Shown here: positions 16,466 through 25,110 of the stretch, piece by piece
Layout: each line of letters begins with the position of its first letter
Numbering within the stretch: the stretch's first letter is position 1
Source: Avibacterium sp. 21-586
GTDB lineage: Bacteria > Pseudomonadota > Gammaproteobacteria > Enterobacterales > Pasteurellaceae
Assembly: GCF_026226775.1 (NCBI RefSeq)
Contig: NZ_JAKKOD010000001.1
Location: forward strand, 1,420,501 to 1,484,500
Length of the DNA stretch: 64,000 nucleotides
Direction of reading: 5' to 3'
The notes under the pieces: model-generated
Told to the model about the DNA's origin: nothing
Seen by the model: only the letters and a program-made list of their open reading frames with translations
The model's database searches: none
Position numbers and translations under genes: made by a program

Positions 16466-17602
16466 ATGATTGATTACGAATTTTTACGTTTTGTTTGGTG
16501 GGTTCTCATTGGCGTATTGCTGATTGGCTTTGTAGTAACCGATGGATTTGATATGGGCGTTTTAACTCTTTTGCCATTTGCTGGTAAAAAAGAGATTGAA
16601 AAACGTATTATGATAAACTCAATAGCTCCTCACTGGGATGGAAACCAAGTATGGTTATTAACGGCAGGAGGGGCAATGTTTGCCGCTTGGCCAGTTGTCT
16701 ATGCAACTTCGTTTTCTGGTTTCTTTGTGGCAATGATCCTAGTTTTAGGGGCTTTGTTCTTCCGTCCTGTTGGCTTGGAATATCGAGCAAAAATTGATAG
16801 TCCGGTGTGGCGTAAAGCTTGGGATGCTGGTTTATTCATAGGTGGATTTGTGCCATCAGTGGTATTTGGTGTGGCCTTTGGTAATTTATTACAAGGTGTA
16901 CCATTCTATTTCAATGATATGCACCAAATTTTCTACACAGGATCATTCTTTGAATTATTAAACCCATTTGCCTTACTTTGTGGTTTAATTAGTTTATCAA
17001 TGCTCATTACGCAAGGCTGCGCGTGGTTACAGTTAAAAACTACCTCTGAATTGCGTGAGCGTGCAAGAGTCATTACCCAAGTTGGTGCAATGGCGACCTT
17101 AATCACCTTTGTATTAGCAGGCGTGTGGTTATACTTCAAAGATGGCTATGTGGTAACTAGCGTAGTGGATCATAATGCGCCTTCATCGCCACTAACAAAA
17201 CAAGTGGCTGTTGAAGCGGGTGCGTGGTTCAAAAACTACTTTGATGCCCCTGTATTGTTCATCTTCCCAGCTTTAGCAGTAGGTGGTGCATTATTAAATG
17301 TATTGGCATCGAAAGCAAACCGTTGTGGCTTTGCCTTCTTGTTCTCATCATTAACAATGGCTGGCGTGATATTAACTTGTGGAGTGGCAATGTTCCCATT
17401 TGTAATGCCATCAAGCTCTCACCCTGATATGAGCCTATTAATGTGGGATTCAACATCAAGCCAATTAACCTTAACCTTAATGCTTGGTTTTGCATTAGTG
17501 TTTGTGGTGATCTTATTGTCTTATACCATTTGGTCATACATCAAAATGTTTGGTCGTTTGGACAGTGAATTCATCGAAGACAACAAAAACTCATTATACT
17601 AA
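16466..17602 (+). CDS. cydB: Cytochrome bd quinol oxidase subunit II
   Basis: 378 residues, membrane subunit paired with CydA. The N-terminus YEFLRFVWWVLIGVLLIGFVVTDGFDMGV and the segment IAPHWDGNQVWLLTAGGAMFAAWP are typical of CydB. About eight to nine membrane helices are evident. It lies 14 bases after cydA with ribosome site TTAGGAG, consistent with one message. Confidence 0.98.
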   Translation: MIDYEFLRFVWWVLIGVLLIGFVVTDGFDMGVLTLLPFAGKKEIEKRIMINSIAPHWDGNQVWLLTAGGAMFAAWPVVYATSFSGFFVAMILVLGALFFRPVGLEYRAKIDSPVWRKAWDAGLFIGGFVPSVVFGVAFGNLLQGVPFYFNDMHQIFYTGSFFELLNPFALLCGLISLSMLITQGCAWLQLKTTSELRERARVITQVGAMATLITFVLAGVWLYFKDGYVVTSVVDHNAPSSPLTKQVAVEAGAWFKNYFDAPVLFIFPALAVGGALLNVLASKANRCGFAFLFSSLTMAGVILTCGVAMFPFVMPSSSHPDMSLLMWDSTSSQLTLTLMLGFALVFVVILLSYTIWSYIKMFGRLDSEFIEDNKNSLY

Positions 17603-17613
17603 GGAGCGAAGTT

Positions 17614-17712
17614 ATGTTTTATGTTTTATGGGTAGTGGGTGTCTTATTTGCCATAATGCTAAGTGCTGTGATTACCATTGGCATTGAAAAAACAGGTAAA
17701 TTTGACGAGTAA
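17614..17712 (+). CDS. cydX: CydX, small subunit of cytochrome bd oxidase
   Basis: 32 residues starting MFYVLWVVGVLFA, one membrane helix, then a charged end EKTGKFDE. CydX (YbgT) stabilises heme binding in bd-I oxidase. Position immediately after cydB with ribosome site AAGGAG at 17601-17606 confirms it, although it is too short for most gene callers. Confidence 0.93.
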   Translation: MFYVLWVVGVLFAIMLSAVITIGIEKTGKFDE

Positions 17713-17716
17713 GTCA

Positions 17717-18022
17717 ATGATTAATAAAGCATATCATTTAGTAAATAAGGGCTCTTGGCGAGCCCTTTCATTGATCTTGGCAATTGTATTAACCCTTTGC
17801 TTTTTCTTTAATATTTATGGTTTTGTCTCGTATTTAAGGGTTGAATTCAGCACTTTGGCTATACTTTGTACATTGTGGGCGACGGTAATTTTATGGATTC
17901 ACGGTATTGGTTTTGAAATACGTGCAACAATCTGGAAGCTCCTCTTTTTTCCCTATATTGGCTATCTAGTAGGTATTTTGACCTTGATCTATACCTTTCT
18001 CTTGCCAGATCTCTCGCGTTAA
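17717..18022 (+). CDS. ybgE: YbgE, cyd operon membrane protein
   Basis: 101 residues, three predicted membrane helices and a short Leu-rich tail. It matches YbgE by position and character (between cydX and ybgC) and segments such as KGSWRALSLILAIVLTLC. Role in bd oxidase is unclear. ATG 17717 is four bases after the cydX stop, suggesting translational coupling; the frame is open to 17678 but that would start inside cydX with TTG. Confidence 0.85.
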   Translation: MINKAYHLVNKGSWRALSLILAIVLTLCFFFNIYGFVSYLRVEFSTLAILCTLWATVILWIHGIGFEIRATIWKLLFFPYIGYLVGILTLIYTFLLPDLSR

Positions 18023-18025
18023 TTC

Positions 18026-18096
18026 AAGTGCGGTGTGTTATTAGCTAGTTTTTATACTTAAATAAGATAAAAATCTTTTTAATTTACACCGCACTT
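18026..18096 (+). terminator. Uptake-signal hairpin after the cyd operon
   Basis: Inverted uptake signals AAGTGCGGTGT (18026-18036) and ACACCGCACTT (18086-18096) form an 11-bp stem with a long AT-rich loop, followed by TATTTC. Paired uptake signals commonly serve as terminators in this family. Confidence 0.55.
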
Positions 18097-18188
18097 TATT
18101 TCTTGCTAATCCTGATTAAGCTCTCTACAATACGCCAATTTTCTATGCTAAAAAAACAATGATGAAACAAACTCAGGTTTAATGATTT

Positions 18189-18587
18189 ATGCCAACATTT
18201 TGTGTACCGATGCGAGTTTATTATGAAGATACCGATGCAGGTGGGGTGGTGTATCATGCCCGTTATCTGCATTTTTTTGAGCGAGCAAGAACGGATTATT
18301 TGCGTGAATTAGGGTTTTCCCAACAAGCATTACTTGAGGAACATAAGCTAGCATTTGTTGTCAAAACAATGCAGATTGATTATCGCCTTGCCGCAAAGCT
18401 AGATGATTTATTAACGGTGGAAACAGAAGTAAGTGGCATTAAAGGCGCAACAATTTTGTTTTCGCAGCAAATAAAACGTAATGATGTGCTGATTTGTACG
18501 GCTGAAGTAAAAGTGGCTTGTGTGGATCTCACAAAAATGAAGCCTGTTGCTATTCCTCAGGAAATGAAAGCAGCACTTACAGTATAA
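18189..18587 (+). CDS. ybgC: YbgC acyl-CoA thioesterase
   Basis: 132 residues, hot-dog fold thioesterase with the family motif YYEDTDAGGVVYHARYLHFFERARTD... (catalytic Asp in the TDAGG loop). YbgC hydrolyses short acyl-CoA or acyl-ACP and is tied to the Tol-Pal cluster. It is first gene of the ybgC-tolQRAB-pal cluster, 46 bases ahead of tolQ. Confidence 0.95.
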   Translation: MPTFCVPMRVYYEDTDAGGVVYHARYLHFFERARTDYLRELGFSQQALLEEHKLAFVVKTMQIDYRLAAKLDDLLTVETEVSGIKGATILFSQQIKRNDVLICTAEVKVACVDLTKMKPVAIPQEMKAALTV

Positions 18588-18633
18588 ATAGGCAATTACC
18601 TATTTTTTATTCTCTTTTTTGGGAGCTATATAA

Positions 18634-19317
18634 ATGACCAGTGAATTGAACTTTTTGGAACTGTTTTTAAAAGCCAGTGTAGTGGTTCAAATTGTAATTG
18701 TAATCCTGATCGCTTTTTCCATTATGTCTTGGGCGATCATTATCCAGCGCAGCCGCGTATTAACCAAAGCCTTAAAAGACTCGGTTACCTTTGAAGATCG
18801 TTTTTGGTCAGGAGAAGAATTGTATAAATTATACGAAGGATTATCTAACCGTCGCGATGGTTTAACCGGTAGTGAACAAATTTTCTATGTCGGCTTTAAA
18901 GAATTCTCACGCTTAAAAAAAGCTAACCCAGATGCGCCAGAAGCAATTATTCAAGGCAGTACGCGCGCAATGAATTTGGCAATGAACCGTGAAATTGAAG
19001 ATATGGAAACACGCGTACCATTCCTAGCTACGGTGGCATCCATCAGCCCATATATCGGTTTATTCGGTACGGTTTGGGGAATTATGCACGCCTTTATGGC
19101 ATTAAGTGGTGCCAAACAAGCGACCTTACAAATGGTTGCACCGGGGATCGCAGAAGCCTTGATCGCAACAGCAATTGGTTTATTTGCCGCAATTCCTGCG
19201 GTAATGGCGTATAACCGTTTAAGTTTACGTGTGAATAAACTTGAGCAAAATTATGGTAACTTTATTGATGAGTTTACCACCATCTTGCATCGTCAAGTCT
19301 TCGGTCGCCATCAATAG
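18634..19317 (+). CDS. tolQ: TolQ, proton-channel subunit of Tol-Pal
   Basis: 227 residues, MotA/TolQ/ExbB family inner-membrane protein. It has three membrane segments (about 16-36, 137-157 and 172-192) and the family stretch [25 protein letters not shown]. With TolR it harvests proton-motive force to energise TolA during cell constriction. Ribosome site GGGAG upstream. Confidence 0.97.
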   Translation: MTSELNFLELFLKASVVVQIVIVILIAFSIMSWAIIIQRSRVLTKALKDSVTFEDRFWSGEELYKLYEGLSNRRDGLTGSEQIFYVGFKEFSRLKKANPDAPEAIIQGSTRAMNLAMNREIEDMETRVPFLATVASISPYIGLFGTVWGIMHAFMALSGAKQATLQMVAPGIAEALIATAIGLFAAIPAVMAYNRLSLRVNKLEQNYGNFIDEFTTILHRQVFGRHQ

Positions 19318-19366
19318 TATGTCGCACAAAGTGCGGTGATTTTTAGCAAAGTTTTTAGAGGCAATA

Positions 19367-19789
19367 ATGTCTTATCGTCGTAAACGTCGTGATATAAAAT
19401 CTGAAATCAATATAGTGCCATTTTTAGATGTGTTATTAGTGCTATTGCTTATTTTTATGGCAACCGCACCGATCATTTCTCAAAGTGTGCAAGTAGAATT
19501 GCCTGATGCGGTGGAAAGTCAATCCGTATCCAATGAAGATAAAGTGCCCGTTATTTTAGAAGTATCGGGTATTGGTCAATATAGTCTTTCTATTGGTAGT
19601 GAACGCAGTGAAAATCTTACAGAAGAAATGGTTACGCAGATGGCTAAACAAGAATATGACAAGGACAGCAACACGATGTTCTTGGTTGGCGGAGCGAAAG
19701 ATGTGCCTTATGAAGAGGTGATTAAAGCACTCAATTTACTGCATCTAGCAGGAATAAAATCTGTTGGATTAATGACAAACCCAATTTAA
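19367..19789 (+). CDS. tolR: TolR, proton-channel subunit of Tol-Pal
   Basis: 140 residues, ExbD/TolR family: cytoplasmic basic N-terminus, a single membrane helix with the essential proton-carrying Asp (NIVPFLDVLLVLLLIFM), and a periplasmic domain with the VPYEEVIKALNLLHLAGIKSVGL end. An uptake signal (about 19328-19336) sits in the gap after tolQ. Confidence 0.97.
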   Translation: MSYRRKRRDIKSEINIVPFLDVLLVLLLIFMATAPIISQSVQVELPDAVESQSVSNEDKVPVILEVSGIGQYSLSIGSERSENLTEEMVTQMAKQEYDKDSNTMFLVGGAKDVPYEEVIKALNLLHLAGIKSVGLMTNPI

Positions 19790-19805
19790 GGTAAGTAGGT
19801 TTATT

Positions 19806-21002
19806 GTGCGTAATGATCAACGAAATAACGGAATTGGCGCATTTGCCGTTTCAATTATTCTGCACATTATTCTATTTGGCTTGTTGATTTTTGGCTCGCT
19901 TTATTACAAAGTAGAAATGATGGGCGGTGGTGAAGGCGATGGAGAGGTTATCAGCGCCGTGATGGTCGATACAGGCGCTGCTGCACAGGAATGGGGACGT
20001 TTGCAACAGCAAAAAAAAGGGCAGGTGGATAAATCTACTCAACCACAGCAGAAAGAACCCGAACCACAAGAACAAAAACAAGCACAGTTAGAAGAGCAAA
20101 AACGTCAGCAAGAATTGGAACGCCAAAAGCAGCTTGAAAAACAGCGTGAGCAAGAGCGCCAAAAACAGCTTGAACTGAGAAAACAGCAAGAACAGCTAGC
20201 GGAGCAACAAAGGGAGCGTGAAGAACAAGCTCGCATTGCCTTAGAAAAACAGAAACAGCAAGAAGCAAAGGCGAAGCAAGAGGCGGAAGCCGCAAAGCTG
20301 AAAGCAGACGCTGAGGCAAAACGTTTAGCTGCACAAGCCAAAAAAGCGGAAGAAGAAGCCAAAGCGAAAGCAGCTGAGCAAGTGAAAAAAGCCAAAGAAC
20401 AAGCTGAAAAAGAAGCGAAGTTAAAAGCCGAAAAAGCAGCAGCGGAGACAAAAGCTAAAGCGGAAGCAGAGAAAAAAGCTCAAGCGGAAAAAGCAAAAGC
20501 TGAAGCTGCTGCAAAAGCCAAAGCAGACGCAGAAGCTAAAGCGAAAGCTGAGGCCAAGGCAAAAGCGGACAAAGCTAAAGCCGAAGCGAAAGCTAAGGCC
20601 GAAGCAGAAAAACGTCGAGCTCAACAATCCGCATTAGATAATTTCATCAATGGTGGTGATATTGGTGGCGGCAGTGCAAAAGTTGGCGGTAATGCGAATA
20701 AAGCAGGTAGCCAAGGCAGTGGCGCAGGTGATGGCAAAAAAGAAGGGGATCGTTATGCGGGTATCATTAAAAAAGAAATTCAACGCCGCTTCTTAAGAGA
20801 TTCTAGTTTTACTGGAAAAGTTTGCGAAATACGTATTCAACTACAGCGTGACGGCACGATCTCCAGCTACCAAAGAGTTTCTGGCCCTAATGATATTTGT
20901 TCTGCAGCAATGAGTGCGGTGGCAAGAACGAAGAAAGTACCGGCTGCGCCATCAGATGCTATTTATAGTAAATATAAATCACCAGTTATTAATTTTGAGT
21001 AA
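19806..21002 (+). CDS. tolA: TolA, envelope-spanning link of Tol-Pal
   Basis: 398 residues: one N-terminal membrane helix (FAVSIILHIILFGLLIFGSLYY), a very long Ala/Lys/Glu/Gln coiled-coil domain II (about 75-275) and a C-terminal TolA domain III with RYAGIIKKEIQRRF and the VCEIRIQLQRDG strand. It starts with GTG (19806), with a modest ribosome site. The repeated Lys-Ala coding generates many false reading frames on the other strand. Confidence 0.96.
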   Translation: MRNDQRNNGIGAFAVSIILHIILFGLLIFGSLYYKVEMMGGGEGDGEVISAVMVDTGAAAQEWGRLQQQKKGQVDKSTQPQQKEPEPQEQKQAQLEEQKRQQELERQKQLEKQREQERQKQLELRKQQEQLAEQQREREEQARIALEKQKQQEAKAKQEAEAAKLKADAEAKRLAAQAKKAEEEAKAKAAEQVKKAKEQAEKEAKLKAEKAAAETKAKAEAEKKAQAEKAKAEAAAKAKADAEAKAKAEAKAKADKAKAEAKAKAEAEKRRAQQSALDNFINGGDIGGGSAKVGGNANKAGSQGSGAGDGKKEGDRYAGIIKKEIQRRFLRDSSFTGKVCEIRIQLQRDGTISSYQRVSGPNDICSAAMSAVARTKKVPAAPSDAIYSKYKSPVINFE

Positions 21003-21029
21003 TTGGTTTAACAATCTAAGGTGAACTTT

Positions 21030-22337
21030 ATGAAAGTAATGATTCGTATCACACAGTTTTTAATGATGCTATGGATGCTATTGGCAAATGTCGCCTTGGC
21101 AGATGACGAAGTGCGTATTGTTATTGACGAAGGGGTCGATAGCGCACGCCCTATCGCCGTTGTGCCATTCAAGTGGAATGGCGCTGGCGCAATGCCAACT
21201 GACGTGGCAGAGATTATTTCTGCAGATTTACGCAATAGCGGTAAATTTAATCCAATTTCGCCGGCAAAAATGCCACAACAACCTACTTCAGCTTCAGAAG
21301 TGAATGCTGATGCTTGGGCATCCTTAGGCCTTGATGCTATCGTCGTTGGGCAAGTTACCCCAAATGGCAATGGATACAGCATTGCTTATCAACTTGTGGA
21401 TACCATCGGTGCTTCTGGCACAGCAGGCGCAGTATTAGCACAGAACCAATATGCCGTTCCGGCGAGTGCAATTCGTTTAGGCGCACATACGGTAAGTGAT
21501 GAAGTGTTTGAAAAACTCACGGGTATTCGTGGAGCATTTAGAACAAAAATTGCCTATGTTGTGCAGAAAAATGGCGGTTCAAAACCCTACCAAGTGCGTG
21601 TCGCTGATTATGATGGGCATAACCAATTTATTGTTACACAAAGTGCGCAACCATTGATGTCGCCGGCTTGGTCGCCAGATGGTAATAAACTTGCTTATGT
21701 TTCTTTTGAAAATCGCAAATCTCAGCTTGTGGTGCAAGATTTACGTTCTGGCTCGCGCCGCGTGGTAGCATCCTTTAAAGGACATAATGGTGCGCCAGCC
21801 TTTTCACCTGATGGTTCAAGATTAGCCTTTGCTTCATCAAAAGATGGCGTTTTAAATATTTATGTGATGAATTTAGGCAGCGGCAGTGTTTCACAATTAA
21901 CGAGCGGTTCAGGTAACAACACTGAACCTGCGTGGTCGCCAGATGGTCAATCTATTATTTTTACTTCTGATAGGTCAGGGGTACCACAAGTGTATCAAAT
22001 GAGTGCAAATGGTGCTGGTGTAACGTTACTAAGTTCCGGTACCCGCACTTATAGTGGGCAAATTTCAGCTGATGGCCGTACTTTAATTATGATTTCAGCA
22101 GATCATATTATGAAAAAAGATCTGGCATCAGGTACAACGGAAATGCTGAGCTCTACTTTCTTAGATGAAAGTCCAAGTATCTCTCCAAATGGAATTATGA
22201 TTATTTATAGCTCTACACAAGGTTTAGGAAAGGTGCTACAATTAGTTTCTGCTGATGGACGTTTCAAAGCACGTCTGCCGGGAAGTGATGGGCAAGTGAA
22301 GTTTCCTGCTTGGTCCCCATATTTAACCAAAAACTAG
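21030..22337 (+). CDS. tolB: TolB, periplasmic beta-propeller of Tol-Pal
   Basis: 435 residues. Start ATG 21030 is favoured over GTG 21021 because AAGGTG (21018-21023) is the ribosome site. A signal peptide ends near VALADDE. An N-terminal alpha/beta domain is followed by a six-bladed propeller whose repeats show [30 protein letters not shown] and [15 protein letters not shown]. TolB shuttles between Pal and TolA. Confidence 0.97.
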   Translation: MKVMIRITQFLMMLWMLLANVALADDEVRIVIDEGVDSARPIAVVPFKWNGAGAMPTDVAEIISADLRNSGKFNPISPAKMPQQPTSASEVNADAWASLGLDAIVVGQVTPNGNGYSIAYQLVDTIGASGTAGAVLAQNQYAVPASAIRLGAHTVSDEVFEKLTGIRGAFRTKIAYVVQKNGGSKPYQVRVADYDGHNQFIVTQSAQPLMSPAWSPDGNKLAYVSFENRKSQLVVQDLRSGSRRVVASFKGHNGAPAFSPDGSRLAFASSKDGVLNIYVMNLGSGSVSQLTSGSGNNTEPAWSPDGQSIIFTSDRSGVPQVYQMSANGAGVTLLSSGTRTYSGQISADGRTLIMISADHIMKKDLASGTTEMLSSTFLDESPSISPNGIMIIYSSTQGLGKVLQLVSADGRFKARLPGSDGQVKFPAWSPYLTKN

Positions 22338-22346
22338 GAGAAGTTA

Positions 22347-22817
22347 ATGAAAAACTTTGCAAAATTATTAGTAGTAGCAGGCTCTGTAGCGGTATTAGCA
22401 GCTTGTAGTTCTTCAAAAGATGAAACAGCTGGTACAGCATCTATGGCAAATGCGCAAAACTTTGGTGGTTATTCAGTTCAAGATTTGCAACAACGTTACA
22501 ACACGGTTTACTTTGGATTCGATAAATACAACATCGAAGGTGAATATCAACAAATCTTAGATGCGCACGCTGCATATTTAACAGCAACACCAGCATCTAA
22601 AGTTGTTGTTGAAGGTAATACTGATGAACGTGGTACTCCAGAGTATAACATTGCATTAGGTCAACGCCGTGCTGATGCAGTAGCTCACTATTTATCTGCT
22701 AAAGGTGTTCAAGCAGGTCAGCTTTCAACAGTTTCTTACGGTGAAGAAAAACCTGCTGAGTTAGGTCACACTGAAGCGGCATATTCTAAAAACCGTCGTG
22801 CAGTGTTAGCATACTAA
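22347..22817 (+). CDS. pal: Pal, peptidoglycan-associated outer-membrane lipoprotein (P6)
   Basis: 156 residues. Lipoprotein signal with lipobox LAAC (Cys20), then an OmpA-like peptidoglycan-binding domain ([10 protein letters not shown]..., [25 protein letters not shown]). In Haemophilus this protein is the P6 antigen. It anchors the outer membrane to the wall and completes the Tol-Pal cluster. A strong terminator follows. Confidence 0.98.
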   Translation: MKNFAKLLVVAGSVAVLAACSSSKDETAGTASMANAQNFGGYSVQDLQQRYNTVYFGFDKYNIEGEYQQILDAHAAYLTATPASKVVVEGNTDERGTPEYNIALGQRRADAVAHYLSAKGVQAGQLSTVSYGEEKPAELGHTEAAYSKNRRAVLAY

Positions 22818-22840
22818 TTCACATTATTATATTAATCGGA

Positions 22841-22868
22841 AACCGAGCTTTGATGGCTCGGTTTTTTT
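22841..22868 (+). terminator. Terminator after pal
   Basis: AACCGAGC / GCTCGGTT with a seven-base loop followed by seven T. Confidence 0.93.
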
Positions 22869-22937
22869 ATTTTTTACAGGTGCTATCATTACTATAATGA
22901 ATGTAAGTTTTACCCATCTAATTAAATTAGAGGAGAT

Positions 22938-23103
22938 ATGCGAGTAACGACAGAAGACAGAAAAATTATCTATATTTTTCTTTGATTAACTTTGGATTGC
23001 GTTAATCATATTGCTTAAACATAAGACAAATTTTAGCAAAACGCATTTAAGAAATTGCCCTACTTGCAATCAAGATAACTGCTATTGCGTGCTAGCATTA
23101 TAG
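22938..23103 (+). pseudogene. Decayed small membrane-protein gene (two lesions)
   Basis: A strong ribosome site AGAGGAGA (22929-22936) and a TATAAT (22893-22898) lead to MRVTTEDRKIIYIFL, stopped by TGA at 22983. A second frame resumes at about 22993 and encodes a hydrophobic stretch WIALIILLKHK and a Cys-rich end RNCPTCNQDNCYCVLAL up to the stop at 23103. Reading TGA as a former TGG and removing one T from the TTT at 22991-22993 would restore a continuous 50-odd residue protein with one membrane helix. I do not recognise the family. Decay is inferred; sequencing error is also possible. Confidence 0.4.
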
Positions 23104-23115
23104 CATCATTAAAAT

Positions 23116-23137
23116 TTCTACGATTTTGATCGCAAAA
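23116..23137. promoter_or_regulatory. CRP-S competence site of dprA
   Basis: TTCTACGATT-TT-GATCGCAAAA: the right half matches the Sxy-dependent CRP-S consensus (GATCGCAAAA) exactly and the left half at 7 of 10. A CATAAT -10-like box lies at 23174-23179, placing the site near -60, the class I position. dprA is a known member of the competence regulon in Haemophilus. Confidence 0.7.
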
Positions 23138-23216
23138 TTTACTCTTTTTTTCCTAAAAAGAACAAAATCATTCCATAATCTTTCTGTTTTTTTTTTCCAC
23201 ATTGAGCTTCTTCATA

Positions 23217-24332
23217 ATGAATATAAATGAAATTATACTTCGCCTATTACAAATACCAAAACTTGGTGCTAATCGAATTCAAAGAATATTGTCAGAAACT
23301 AAGCTTGAAGAGCTTGTAGGTTATGATCGAATAGCTTTTAAACAGATGGGGTGGGATGACATTCAGATCGAGCGCTGGTTTTATCCACAAAGTAAATTTA
23401 TTATTCCAGCGTTAGAATGGGCGGAAAGTTTGGGCAATGTGTTATTAAATTTTATGGATAAAGATTACCCATATTTATTGAGACAAATTTCTTCAGCTCC
23501 ACCTATTTTGTTTTTACAAGGAAATATCACCGCACTTTCTCAACCCCAAATTGCCATTGTGGGCAGCCGTTATTGCTCTAACTATGGTGAGTATTGGGCG
23601 AAATTCTTCGCTCAAGAGCTAAATGAGATTGGATTTGTTATTACCAGTGGATTGGCATTGGGTATTGATGGTTTCTGCCATCAGTCTGTAGTGGAAAGGA
23701 AAGGGCAGACCATTGCCGTGCTAGGTAGTGGTTTAAATACCATTTATCCTGCTAAGCATCGTGGTTTAGCTAAACAAATTATTGACAATAATGGTACGCT
23801 AGTTTCTGAATTTTTACCAAATCAGGCTCCAATAGCAGAAAATTTTCCCCGTAGAAATCGGATCATTAGTGGGCTTTCTCTTGGCACATTGATTATTGAA
23901 GCAACAGAACGAAGTGGTTCATTGATTACCGCGCGTTATGCTATTGAACAAAATCGTGAAATATTTGCACTTCCTGGTAATATCCAAAATGGCTTCAGTA
24001 ACGGCTGTCATAAATTGATTAAGCAAGGGGCAACACTTGTGGAAAATGTGCAGGATATTGTGGATAATCTACCGAATTACCGCTATACCACATCACGTTA
24101 TGCACTGCCAAAACAGCAACATCTTCCGTTGTTATCAGAAATACCAGAACAACCAAAGACTGAATCGCCACTCCACCCTGAACTTTACGCCCAACTTAGC
24201 CATATTGCCATCAGCCTTGATGAGCTTGCTGCCCGCTTATCTTTACCCATTGATGTACTACTCACGCAATTATTAAGTTTGGAATTACAAGGTTTAGTGG
24301 TGAGTGAAAATGGCTTATATCGAAGGAGTTGA
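23217..24332 (+). CDS. dprA: DprA, DNA-processing protein for transformation
   Basis: 371 residues. DprA protects incoming single strands and loads RecA in natural transformation. A SAM/HhH-like N-terminus ([18 protein letters not shown]) precedes the Rossmann DprA core with [50 protein letters not shown] and the [12 protein letters not shown] and [12 protein letters not shown] motifs. A winged-helix C-terminus ends the protein. ATG 23217 is the first methionine giving the family start; its ribosome site is weak. The 3' end overlaps convergent rsmD by 18 bases. Confidence 0.95.
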   Translation: MNINEIILRLLQIPKLGANRIQRILSETKLEELVGYDRIAFKQMGWDDIQIERWFYPQSKFIIPALEWAESLGNVLLNFMDKDYPYLLRQISSAPPILFLQGNITALSQPQIAIVGSRYCSNYGEYWAKFFAQELNEIGFVITSGLALGIDGFCHQSVVERKGQTIAVLGSGLNTIYPAKHRGLAKQIIDNNGTLVSEFLPNQAPIAENFPRRNRIISGLSLGTLIIEATERSGSLITARYAIEQNREIFALPGNIQNGFSNGCHKLIKQGATLVENVQDIVDNLPNYRYTTSRYALPKQQHLPLLSEIPEQPKTESPLHPELYAQLSHIAISLDELAARLSLPIDVLLTQLLSLELQGLVVSENGLYRRS

Positions 24333-24953
24333 AACAGTATTCACCACACAATCAATGTATTGATACAAGCGATAACACACTTGTCCTGTGGTTTTTTCTT
24401 TTAATATTTGCCAATTATCTGGCACGTTTAAAGTTTTATTCTTTTCTGTTTCTACATAAATTAGTGCATCTGCTTTAAGCCAATTGAATTTAACAAGGAA
24501 ATTAACCGCCTGTTGAGCAAGATCGAAATGAAAAGGCGGATCGAGAAACACCAAGTCAAACATTGGTTCTTGCTGTGGCTGTTGTAAATAATGCAAGCTA
24601 TCTTGGTTGATTACACGCCCTTGCTGTGGAGTACATTTTAGCTGTTGTAGATTCTGCGTGAGTTGCTTTGCCACCTGCTTATTGAGCTCTAAAAAAGTCA
24701 CCTGCTTAGCTTGGCGTGAAAGGGCTTCTAACCCCAATGAGCCGCTACCGGCAAAACAATCTAAACAAGTAGCATCCACAATATAAGGCATCAGCCAGTT
24801 AAATAGCGTCTCTTTCACCCGATCGCCTGTTGGACGCAAGCCTTCCGCATTCAGCACAGGCAATTTCCGCCCACGCCAAAGCCCTGCAATAATACGGACT
24901 TCACCTTTTGCCAGATTAGTATGTTGCTTGCGGGTCGCAGGATATTTTTTCAT
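24315..24953 (-). CDS. rsmD: RsmD, 16S rRNA m2G966 methyltransferase
   Basis: 212 residues, SAM-dependent methyltransferase. It has the family N-terminus [15 protein letters not shown] and [16 protein letters not shown], motif [18 protein letters not shown] and catalytic motif [11 protein letters not shown]. In many gamma-proteobacteria rsmD lies beside ftsY on the opposite strand, as here. The C-terminal tail overlaps the dprA 3' end. Confidence 0.95.
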   Translation of the reverse strand: MKKYPATRKQHTNLAKGEVRIIAGLWRGRKLPVLNAEGLRPTGDRVKETLFNWLMPYIVDATCLDCFAGSGSLGLEALSRQAKQVTFLELNKQVAKQLTQNLQQLKCTPQQGRVINQDSLHYLQQPQQEPMFDLVFLDPPFHFDLAQQAVNFLVKFNWLKADALIYVETEKNKTLNVPDNWQILKEKTTGQVCYRLYQYIDCVVNTVSTPSI

Positions 24954-25110
24954 AGGGATTCGCCAAATTATGATAAACTATGCAAACTTTTCGCTGAACT
25001 CAATACCCATTTTCAGCCGATTTTTGCGTTCGGGAACAGAATAAAATCAGGTGTATAGTTTAGTATAAAATTCAAAAAATCAGTAATTTTTTCATAATAG
25101 TGAGTAAGTT

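Noticed and set aside
20035-20627. Leu/Phe- and Cys-rich minus-strand ORFs opposite tolA
   Set aside because: Mirror of the Lys/Ala coiled coil; no ribosome sites and no family match.
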